This document shows positions 57,168-64,000 of a stretch of DNA of 64,000 bases, piece by piece. The stretch is from Stutzerimonas azotifigens (GTDB lineage Bacteria > Pseudomonadota > Gammaproteobacteria > Pseudomonadales > Pseudomonadaceae): positions 62,001-126,000 of the forward strand of contig NZ_JAAMRF010000009.1 of NCBI RefSeq assembly GCF_013522725.1. Direction: 5' to 3'. The position numbers were made by a program, and so were the translations under genes. The notes below the pieces were generated by a model that worked only from the letters and a program-made list of their open reading frames with translations, had not been told where the DNA came from and searched no databases. Positions within the stretch are counted from its first letter, which is position 1, and the number at the start of each line of letters is the position of its first letter.

Positions 57168-58297
57168 ATGAGCTTCCTCTCGTTGTTATCGACCATATTC
57201 TGTTGTTCGGCACGCTCGCGCAGGTAATTGACCACCGCCTGCTGATCCCCGGCGAACTCGATCCGCTGCGCCTTGCTGTCGCGCTGGAAGGCATACATCG
57301 GGTCGTAGTATTCACGCAGCAGCCCCTCGATCCAGCCGCGGTGCAGGTCCACCGCGCCACTGCGCGATTGCTCGGCCAGCGCCTGGTCCATCAGCATGGC
57401 CAGGCGCTGGTAACGCTCGCCACCGAGGCGCCTGTGAATGTTGGACAGGCTTTCCTGCAGTCGCACGGCAAAGGCGGCGAACCCGTCGGCGCCGTGCTCA
57501 TCGCTGAACTCAGCGCACAGGTCGATCACGTAATCCTTGAGGATGCGCTCCACTCGCCCTTCGAAACTGTCTTCGAGCCAGATCAGCGGGTACTGCTGCA
57601 TGCCCTGGAACAGCGGCAACGGAATCGAACAGCGCCCGACCAGACGCGCCTCGTCTTCCATGACGAATTGGCTGTGGCCGGCGGCTCGCAGCCGGAGCAG
57701 GTGTATGGACAGCGCATTTTCGAAGTCGATCTGCGATGGCTGCGGTGTGGCCCGCTTGCCGAAGCTGGAACCTCGGTGATTGGCCAGCCCTTCGAGATCT
57801 AGACCGTTGGCCAGCTGCGCGATCACCTCGGTCTTGCCGGTACCGGTGAGGCCGCCCACGAGCAAGAACTGGCATTCGGCCAGGGCACTGTCGAGGGTTT
57901 CCATGAGGAAGGCGCGCATCGCCTTGTAGCCGCCGACGACGCGCGGGTAGTCGATGCCCGCCTCGTCCCTGAGCCACTGCTGGACCAGCTGCGAGCGCAG
58001 ACCGCCACGGAAGCAGTAGAGATACCCGTCAGGGTGAGCGCGAGCGAAGTCGGCCCAGCCCTGGATCCGCTCGGCCTTGGTGTTGCCGGACACCAGCTTG
58101 TGGCCAAGCTCGATGGCAGCCTGCTGGCCGTGCTGCTTGTAGCAGGTGCCGACCTTCTGCCGCTCGATGTCGTTCATCAAGGGCAGGTTGACCGCCCCCG
58201 GGAACGCACCCTTGGCGAACTCGACAGGCGCGCGGGCATCCACCAGCGGCGCTCCGTCGAGAAACAGCTGGCGGAAATCGCTGACGTCAGCGCGCAT
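57164..58297 (-). CDS. mnmH: tRNA 2-selenouridine synthase (SelU)
   Basis: 377 residues from ATG at 58297. N-terminal rhodanese domain with the active Cys95 in [13 protein letters not shown], then a P-loop domain [10 protein letters not shown] at 148-157. It replaces the sulfur of mnm5s2U34 in tRNA by selenium from selenophosphate, via geranylated tRNA. Its start shares one base with the selD stop (TGATG), so the selenophosphate supplier and user are coupled. A TTG one codon earlier is possible. Confidence 0.95.
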   Translation of the reverse strand: MRADVSDFRQLFLDGAPLVDARAPVEFAKGAFPGAVNLPLMNDIERQKVGTCYKQHGQQAAIELGHKLVSGNTKAERIQGWADFARAHPDGYLYCFRGGLRSQLVQQWLRDEAGIDYPRVVGGYKAMRAFLMETLDSALAECQFLLVGGLTGTGKTEVIAQLANGLDLEGLANHRGSSFGKRATPQPSQIDFENALSIHLLRLRAAGHSQFVMEDEARLVGRCSIPLPLFQGMQQYPLIWLEDSFEGRVERILKDYVIDLCAEFSDEHGADGFAAFAVRLQESLSNIHRRLGGERYQRLAMLMDQALAEQSRSGAVDLHRGWIEGLLREYYDPMYAFQRDSKAQRIEFAGDQQAVVNYLRERAEQQNMVDNNERKLI

Positions 58298-59331
58298 CAA
58301 AGAACCTCGACCGCATGCTGTCGTGCTTCGACCAGTTGCCCGATCGCTTCGAGCTGCAACCCCAACTGCGAGGCCATGGCGAGGAATTCGGCCTCACCTT
58401 CAGGGCTCACCGCCACCAGCAGCCCCCCACTGGTTTGCGGGTCGCAAAGCAGTTGCTGACGGCTGTCATCGAGCGGCGCGATGCGTGCGCCATAACTTTC
58501 GAAGTTGCGCCCCGTGCCACCCGGCACACAACCCTGCTCCAGGTAGTACTCGACCCCTGGCAGACGCGGCACGCGATCGAACAGGATTTCGGCGGTCAGG
58601 CCGCTGCCATCGGCCATCTCCACCAGGTGGCCGAGCAGACCGAAACCGGTCACGTCGGTCATCGCCTTGACGCCGGCCAGCTTGCCGAAATGCGCGCCGG
58701 GCGTATTGAGTGTGCACATCCAGTCCCGTGCCAGGCCGACGTCCTGCTCGCGCAGCTTCGCCTTTTTCTCGGCCGTGGTGAGGATGCCGATGCCCAGGGG
58801 TTTGGTGAGGTACAGCTTGCAGCCGGCGGTGGCGGTGTCGTTGCGCTTCATCTGCGCCTTGCTGACCAGCCCGGTGACCGCCAGCCCGAAGATGGGCTCG
58901 GGTGCATCGATCGAATGTCCGCCGGCCAACGCGATGCCGGCTTCGTCGCATACGGCGCGTCCGCCGCGGATCACCTCGCGCGCCACTTCCGGCGACAGCA
59001 GGTTGACCGGCCAGCCAAGGATAGCGATGGCCATCAGCGGCTCGCCACCCATGGCGTAGATGTCGCTGATCGCATTGGTCGCGGCGATGCGACCGAAATC
59101 GTAGGGGTCGTCGACGATCGGCATGAAGAAATCGGTGGTGGAGACCACACCGCGCTCCTCGTCGATGCCATACACCGCGGCGTCGTCGCGAGAGGCATTG
59201 CCCACCCACAAGCGCGGGTCCAGATTCTGCGCGCCGCTGCCGGCGAGTATCACGTCCAGCACCTTGGGCGAAATCTTGCAGCCGCAGCCGGCACCGTGGC
59301 TGTATTGGGTCAGGCGGATCGGTTCGCTCAT
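58297..59331 (-). CDS. selD: Selenophosphate synthase
   Basis: 344 residues from ATG at 59331 ([19 protein letters not shown]). The catalytic residue is an ordinary Cys16 with Lys19 close by, not selenocysteine; no TGA recoding is needed. AIRS-like ATP-binding motifs follow: [60 protein letters not shown] and [10 protein letters not shown]. It makes monoselenophosphate from selenide and ATP. First gene of the selD-mnmH-lipoprotein operon. Confidence 0.96.
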   Translation of the reverse strand: MSEPIRLTQYSHGAGCGCKISPKVLDVILAGSGAQNLDPRLWVGNASRDDAAVYGIDEERGVVSTTDFFMPIVDDPYDFGRIAATNAISDIYAMGGEPLMAIAILGWPVNLLSPEVAREVIRGGRAVCDEAGIALAGGHSIDAPEPIFGLAVTGLVSKAQMKRNDTATAGCKLYLTKPLGIGILTTAEKKAKLREQDVGLARDWMCTLNTPGAHFGKLAGVKAMTDVTGFGLLGHLVEMADGSGLTAEILFDRVPRLPGVEYYLEQGCVPGGTGRNFESYGARIAPLDDSRQQLLCDPQTSGGLLVAVSPEGEAEFLAMASQLGLQLEAIGQLVEARQHAVEVL

Positions 59332-59501
59332 GGCACTTCTCGTAACGGTCGCTGAACGGGGCGCGAATTGTAGCAAAAAGGTTTGCCGTGCGACCCCGCC
59401 GACCATGGGCCGGGCGGCGCACCGCGGGCGTTTACCGGCAACACGCTTGCGGGCGCCGCAGCGAAGTCCGAAGCTAGTACCCCTGCGCAGGGAGGAATGG
59501 A

Positions 59502-60503
59502 ATGAGCAAGCGGGTCGCATTGGTACTGGGTTCGGGTGGCGCACGGGGATACGCGCATATCGGCGTGATCGAGGAAATCGAGGCGCGCGGTTACGAAATC
59601 GGCTGCATCGCAGGCTGCTCGATGGGCGCAGTGGTGGGTGGAATACAGGCAGCAGGCCGCCTGGCGGACTATCGCGACTGGATCGAAAGCCTCGATTACC
59701 TGGACGTCCTGCGCTTGCTGGACCTGAGCTTCAGCCTGGGGGCGATCCGCGGCGAAAAGATTTTCGGTCGGATCCGCGAGATCGTCGGCGAGATTAATAT
59801 CCAGGACCTGCCGATCCCCTACACCGCGGTGGCCACCGACCTCACCCATCAGCAGGAAATCTGGTTCCAGGAAGGCTGCCTACACCAGGCCATGCGCGCC
59901 TCCGCGGCGATTCCGAGCCTGTTCACCCCGGTGCTGCAGGGCAATCGCATGCTGGTCGACGGCGGTCTGCTCAATCCCCTGCCAATCGTGCCGGTGGTGT
60001 CGAGCCATTGCGACCTGATCATCGCGGTGAACCTCAACGGCAATAACCACGCCGAGTATCCGCTGCCGGAAATCGAGCGGCCCGGACGATTCGACATGAT
60101 GGTCAGCTCGCTGACGGCGCACATCCCGTTCCGCCGCAAGGGCGATGCGAACCCGCTGAGCCTGGAGCATGACGTTGCCATAGCGGCCGAAGGCGTGGAT
60201 GCCAGCTTGCCAGCCGCCGCGCCATCCGCGGAAGGCGCGCCGAAGTCCGCCGAAGGTTCGATGGTGGCAGACGTAACCGGCCCGGCGTCGATGCTGGACC
60301 TGATCAACCAGAGCTTCGAGGTGATGCAGACCTCCCTCGCCCAGTACAAGATCGCCGGGTATCCACCCAACGTTCTGATCAACATCCCCAAGCGCGCCTG
60401 CAAATTCTACGAGTTCTACAAGGCGCCGGAGCTGATTCAGCTAGGGCGACTAGTCGCCAGCGACGCCTTGGACGACTACGAGAAATCCCGCGGCCACCGT
60501 TGA
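59502..60503 (+). CDS. Patatin-like phospholipase (RssA/YchK-type)
   Basis: 333 residues, with GGGAGGAA upstream of the ATG. Patatin catalytic motifs are the oxyanion loop [12 protein letters not shown] (10-21), the nucleophile Ser40 in AGCSMGAV, and the DGG pair in [12 protein letters not shown] near residue 155. No signal peptide, no transmembrane segment. It may hydrolyse phospholipids or acyl esters, with a proline/alanine-rich insert ([16 protein letters not shown]) before the C-terminus. Divergent from selD. Confidence 0.9.
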   Translation: MSKRVALVLGSGGARGYAHIGVIEEIEARGYEIGCIAGCSMGAVVGGIQAAGRLADYRDWIESLDYLDVLRLLDLSFSLGAIRGEKIFGRIREIVGEINIQDLPIPYTAVATDLTHQQEIWFQEGCLHQAMRASAAIPSLFTPVLQGNRMLVDGGLLNPLPIVPVVSSHCDLIIAVNLNGNNHAEYPLPEIERPGRFDMMVSSLTAHIPFRRKGDANPLSLEHDVAIAAEGVDASLPAAAPSAEGAPKSAEGSMVADVTGPASMLDLINQSFEVMQTSLAQYKIAGYPPNVLINIPKRACKFYEFYKAPELIQLGRLVASDALDDYEKSRGHR

Positions 60504-60519
60504 GGCGACCGGTGCGGAC

Positions 60520-61584
60520 TCAGGCGAGAGGGTCCTGCGCGGGCGGTACGCCGGTTTCCTTGGTCACCCAGTCGGTCAACAGGCTGTAGGCCACCGCCAG
60601 CAGGGTCGGGCCGAGGAACAGCCCCATGAAGCCGAAGGCCAGAAGGCCGCCAAACACGCCCAGCAGCACCACCACCAATGGCAGATTGCCGCCACGGCTG
60701 ATCAGATAGGGGCGCAGCACGTTGTCCACGCCGCTGACGACGAACATGCCCCACACACCGAGGAAGATCGCCATCCCGTAGTTGCCTTGCCAGGCGAGCC
60801 ATGCCGTGGCCGGTATCCACACCAGCGGCGGTCCCATCGGGATCATGCTCAGCAGGAACGTCAGTAACCCGAGCACCAGCGCGCCCGGCACATCGGCGAT
60901 GAGAAAGCCGATGAAGGCCAGCAGCCCCTGGGCGGCGGCAGTACCGATCACCCCGTTGACCACGCGCTGCACCGTGCCGGCCACCAGCTCCAGGTAGTGA
61001 TCGGCGCGGGGGCCTATCAGGCGTAGCAGCAGGCTGTGCACGAAGGCCGCCAGCCGCGGCCCGTCGCGGTAGAAGAAGAACACCAGCACCAGGCTCAGCG
61101 CCAGTTCGAGGACACCGCCGCCGATGCGCGCGCTGCGGACCAGCAGCCAGTTACCCACCTGACCGATGTACGGACGCAAACTGTCGAACAACGCCGTGCC
61201 CTGCTCGTCGATGGTTTCCCATAACTCGACCAGGTATTGCCCCACCAGGGGCAGGTTGCCGAGCCACTCAGGAGGCGGCGGCAGACCATCGACCTGCAGG
61301 TCGCGGACCAGCATATTGGCGTCGCGAATGTGATCGGCAATATTGAAACCCAGCCAGACCAGCGGAACCGCCACCAGAACCATCCAGCCAACTGCAAGCA
61401 GGCCCGCCGCCAGGGTCTGGTTACCGCGTAACCACCGAGTCAGCAGGCGCATCAGTGGCCAACTGGCGAAAGCCAGGACCGCTGCCCAGAACAGTGCGGA
61501 AACGAAGGGCGCGAGTACCCAGAGGCAGGCACCCAGCAAGGCCAGGAGCAGGATCTGCACCAGTAGGCGGTCGTTGTTGAGCAT
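60520..61584 (-). CDS. AI-2E/PerM-family membrane transporter
   Basis: 354 residues from ATG at 61584 (MLNNDRLLVQILLLALLGACLWV). Seven or eight hydrophobic helices are arranged in the AI-2E-family pattern: two at the start, LAAGLLAVGWMVLVAVPLVWLG, and four near the C-terminus. The motif region FLLSMIPMGPPLVWIPATAW resembles the conserved family segment before the last helices. Members export small molecules or ions; a quorum-signal role is not implied here. Convergent with the patatin gene. Confidence 0.85.
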   Translation of the reverse strand: MLNNDRLLVQILLLALLGACLWVLAPFVSALFWAAVLAFASWPLMRLLTRWLRGNQTLAAGLLAVGWMVLVAVPLVWLGFNIADHIRDANMLVRDLQVDGLPPPPEWLGNLPLVGQYLVELWETIDEQGTALFDSLRPYIGQVGNWLLVRSARIGGGVLELALSLVLVFFFYRDGPRLAAFVHSLLLRLIGPRADHYLELVAGTVQRVVNGVIGTAAAQGLLAFIGFLIADVPGALVLGLLTFLLSMIPMGPPLVWIPATAWLAWQGNYGMAIFLGVWGMFVVSGVDNVLRPYLISRGGNLPLVVVLLGVFGGLLAFGFMGLFLGPTLLAVAYSLLTDWVTKETGVPPAQDPLA

Positions 61585-61704
61585 GCGAGCGAACCCTATC
61601 GAATGAACAGCGCGAGCAACGGGCAGGCAGAAGCTGCCGGCGCGCAAGTGTGCCCTAATGGCGCTGCGGCGCTACCTCTTTTTGCAGGCGGTCCCGAACG
61701 TCTT

Positions 61705-62523
61705 TCAGCGCAGCAGGCGAATGCGCAGGCCGTCCGCTTCCGAAGGCTCGAGTTCAAGGCGCGTCGCCCTGATGCGCTCGGCTACCAACGCGTCGCGCCA
61801 GCCTTCGGCGGACTGGCCGGCGAGGCTGACACGCAGGCTGCTGTCGAGCCGCAACACGCTGGCGAGCAGGTCGATCCAGGCAGGACCAGGCTCGCCGAGG
61901 CGCGGCAGGCTCAGCTCACCGCTATCGCGTAGCTGACGAAGCAGCGTCGCCGATGTGGGCAACAGTTCGCCGAGCGGTGCATCGGGTGCGAGACGCTCGA
62001 CATGCAGGTAAGGTCGGCCGTTGCCCCGGGTTATCCCGTAGAGGGCGACCAGGCTGTCGGCGTCGTCGGGCAGGCGCGCCAACAGATACGCCTGCTGTCC
62101 TTCCGGTCCGTAGAGCATGGATTTGCCAAAGATCGAATTGGCCCAGAGGCTGCTCGAACCGCAATCTCGACCCTCGCACCAGAACAACAATTCGGCATTG
62201 CGCTCCAACAGCGCCTCGCGGCCCTGGGTAAAGGCCTCGATACCGCTGTGGGTGCTTGGCAACAGATAGGTGATGGCGGTCAGCTCTCCGGCGACAACGA
62301 TCTGGGCCGCCATGCGCAGGTTTCCACCGATACGCCGCAGCGAATCCTGCGGGTAGATGCGCTCGTCGACGTGCCGCTCGCGGTAGTCGACGATTTCGGC
62401 CTGGGGGTAGCGCGCCAGTATCTGCAGATCGGCGCTGCCGGGCACGTCTGCGGCCGAGGCGCCAAGACCAGTCAGCAGTAAAAGCGAGAAGGTGAAGGGT
62501 CGCAGCGAAGAAAACCTGGCCAT
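61705..62523 (-). CDS. DUF4892 domain-containing exported protein
   Basis: 272 residues. The signal peptide ([25 protein letters not shown]) predicts a periplasmic protein. The next region is DUF4892-like (LARYPQAEIVDYRERHVDERIYPQDSLRRIGGNL; WCEGRDCGSSSLWANSIFG with a CEGRDC pair), and the C-terminal 60 residues resemble the OmpA-associated DUF4892 tail. Function unknown. Its ATG shares one base with the stop of the GST gene (TGATG), so the two are coupled. Confidence 0.8.
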   Translation of the reverse strand: MARFSSLRPFTFSLLLLTGLGASAADVPGSADLQILARYPQAEIVDYRERHVDERIYPQDSLRRIGGNLRMAAQIVVAGELTAITYLLPSTHSGIEAFTQGREALLERNAELLFWCEGRDCGSSSLWANSIFGKSMLYGPEGQQAYLLARLPDDADSLVALYGITRGNGRPYLHVERLAPDAPLGELLPTSATLLRQLRDSGELSLPRLGEPGPAWIDLLASVLRLDSSLRVSLAGQSAEGWRDALVAERIRATRLELEPSEADGLRIRLLR

Positions 62524-63185
62524 CAGCGCACCAGCATCGACTGGCCGGTGCGCACCTGGCGCCCGCCGTCGCCTTCACGCGTAGGCATCTGCATGCCACG
62601 CTGCACCGCTGGCCGGGATGCCATCTCGTGCATCCAGCGGGTCAGGTTGGGCAGATCGTCCAACGGTACGCCCGCCCAGTCATGGGAAGCGACCCATGGA
62701 TAGGTGGCGATGTCGGCGATGCTGTACTCGTCCGCCAGGAAACGCGAGGCGTACAGGCGCGTATCGAGCACTTCGTATAACCGCCGCGTCTCGCTCTGGT
62801 AGCGCTCGATCGCGCTTGGCAGCTTGTCTGGAAAATAGCGAAAGAACACATGGGCCTGCCCCTGCATCGGCCCTACTCCGCCGACCTGGAACATCAGCCA
62901 CTGCACTACCCGAGAACGCCCCTTGGGATCCGATGGCATCAGCTGGCCGGTCTTTTCGGCGAGGTACATCAGGATTGCCCCCGACTCGAATACGGCGAAA
63001 TCGCCCTCGTCGCGATCGACGATGGCAGGAATCCGGCCGTTGGGATTGATCTTCAGGAACGCTGGAGCCTTCTGCTCCTTGCGGTCGAAACTCAAGACCT
63101 GCATCCGGTACGCCAGGCCCAGTTCTTCCAGGGCGATGGACACTTTGTGGCCGTTTGGCGTCGCGGCGGTGTAGAGATCGATCAT
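62523..63185 (-). CDS. Glutathione S-transferase family protein (YfcG/Ure2-like)
   Basis: 220 residues from ATG at 63185 ([21 protein letters not shown]). Thioredoxin-fold N-terminal domain with the PNGHKV turn, then [14 protein letters not shown] and [15 protein letters not shown] (glutathione-binding Glu-Ser). The C-terminal helical domain has [19 protein letters not shown]. The YfcG/Ure2p-like subgroup often has disulfide-bond oxidoreductase activity. Coupled to the DUF4892 gene downstream. Confidence 0.9.
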   Translation of the reverse strand: MIDLYTAATPNGHKVSIALEELGLAYRMQVLSFDRKEQKAPAFLKINPNGRIPAIVDRDEGDFAVFESGAILMYLAEKTGQLMPSDPKGRSRVVQWLMFQVGGVGPMQGQAHVFFRYFPDKLPSAIERYQSETRRLYEVLDTRLYASRFLADEYSIADIATYPWVASHDWAGVPLDDLPNLTRWMHEMASRPAVQRGMQMPTREGDGGRQVRTGQSMLVR

Positions 63186-63290
63186 CGGGGCACTCAAGGC
63201 AGGTTCCAGTCGCCCAGCCTCACCAGTTGCCCGAATCAAGTCAAGGCGCGGTTTGCGACAGACTTTTGCATAGCCTGCGCGGAGCCAGGC

Positions 63291-64000
63291 TCACCCGGCG
63301 AAGAAGGCGTTGAAGCGCTCAGCCACCGCATCGGCGCCCGCATCATCGTCCAGGTGCAGGTGATGCCCCCCTGCGATCCGATGCATCTGGAACGGCAACT
63401 GCTCGACGAAAGCGAGCTGCGCCGGCTGGGTCATCAAGCCTTGCTCGGCGAGAACCAGGCTCACCGGGCAGGCGATGCGGTCGACGAAGGCCTGCGCATG
63501 GGCGCGCGTCAGGCGCATCACCGAGGGCAACATCAGCCGCGGATCGGTACGCCAGGTAAAACCGCCAGGGACCGGCATCAGGCCTCGCTGGGCAAGCGCC
63601 TGTGCCGCTTCGAGACTCACCGCGCCAACCCCTTTCATGCGCGCCTGCACCGCATCCTCGATGCGGGCATAGACCGGCTTGCGCTTGCTGTCGACAGCCA
63701 TCTGCGCCAGCAACGCTTCGCCCAGCCTGGCCGGGGCGCTGTCCGCCTCGCCGGTATAGGGAATTACCCCGTCGATCAGCGCCAGGCGCTCGATGCGCTC
63801 AGGTAACGCGCCGGCGAGCAGCACCGACACGATCGCTCCCATCGAATGCCCCAGCAGCGAGAAGCGCTGCCAGCCGAGTTGCTCGGCTGCTCGCAAGACA
63901 TCGAGCGCATAGTCCCAGATCGCATAGCCAGCACCCGGCGGACGGTGCCCCGAATGGCCATGTCCAGGCAGATCCAGCGCGACGATGCGTAGCCCCTCGA
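63291..64000 (-). CDS. Alpha/beta hydrolase, C-terminal part (runs off the window)
   Basis: At least 236 codons; the reading frame continues past base 64000. The sequence includes the oxyanion-side LDLPGHGHSGHRPPGAGYAIW, the nucleophile elbow LLGHSMGAIVSVLLAG and a C-terminal catalytic His in IAGGHHLHLDDDA. Epoxide hydrolase, esterase or haloperoxidase-like functions are possible; the substrate cannot be told. The internal TTG at 63896 is not the true start. Confidence 0.85.
   Translation of the reverse strand, partial: EGLRIVALDLPGHGHSGHRPPGAGYAIWDYALDVLRAAEQLGWQRFSLLGHSMGAIVSVLLAGALPERIERLALIDGVIPYTGEADSAPARLGEALLAQMAVDSKRKPVYARIEDAVQARMKGVGAVSLEAAQALAQRGLMPVPGGFTWRTDPRLMLPSVMRLTRAHAQAFVDRIACPVSLVLAEQGLMTQPAQLAFVEQLPFQMHRIAGGHHLHLDDDAGADAVAERFNAFFAG

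Overview
The window is a contiguous piece of a high-GC gammaproteobacterial chromosome that looks like Pseudomonas sensu lato, most likely the stutzeri group (Stutzerimonas). Diagnostic markers are the cmaX-crfX-cmpX-sigX-oprF block, OprI, a lipase with its steric foldase, ThrH, an assimilatory APS-type CysH, and the acnD/prpF type of 2-methylcitrate pathway. The stutzeri assignment is an inference from protein similarity as I remember it; no search was run. I see no rRNA, tRNA, CRISPR array, prophage or complete insertion sequence. Genes are dense and most are core.

Layout. 1-5334: the cysS start, glnS, ppiB, lpxH, miaE, a UspE-type stress protein and a DUF1289 protein. 5335-8376: aconitase acnB, whose leader carries a 118-bp inverted-repeat element. 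8463-12946: the envelope-stress cluster cmaX, crfX, cmpX, sigX, oprF, plus rraA. 12971-13201: a decayed Rieske ferredoxin gene. 13352-16699: divergent ppsA and its regulator ppsR. 16781-25061: the methylcitrate operon, in transcription order gntR-prpB-prpC-acnD-prpF-prpD. 25305-28354: a three-gene operon of retropepsin-like protease, inactive-transglutaminase/7TM protein and ATP-grasp ligase, whose substrate cannot be read from the sequence. 28399-35772: pabB, thrH, cysH, cysB, a universal stress protein, a ketopantoate-reductase-like enzyme, DAHP synthase and a small GNAT.

35773-36225 is a gene-free AT-richer leader for oprI. 36226-42262: oprI, an L,D-transpeptidase, a small CxxC protein, tesA, a YbbA/YbbP-type ABC exporter and greB. 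42435-44555: a candidate sigma-54 promoter, the secreted lipase and its foldase. 44548-49331: an MltF-like lytic transglycosylase, a TatD-family nuclease, a chemoreceptor and a thioesterase-like protein. 49440-53339: the moxR-DUF58-tgpA operon. 53510-64000: a P2-type cation ATPase, a flavin-reductase-like protein, a small lipoprotein, mnmH and selD (tRNA selenouridine), a patatin-like protein, an AI-2E-family permease, a DUF4892 protein, a glutathione transferase and a truncated alpha/beta hydrolase.

Functional themes. Central carbon (acnB, ppsA/ppsR, methylcitrate cycle) and sulfur assimilation (cysH, cysB) sit beside envelope homeostasis (sigX/oprF, oprI/L,D-transpeptidase, lytic transglycosylase, tgpA) and extracellular lipid use (lipase/foldase, tesA). 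The best leads for new biology are the retropepsin/7TM/ATP-grasp operon, the inverted-repeat element in the acnB leader, the Rieske pseudogene and the putative operators upstream of the methylcitrate operon.
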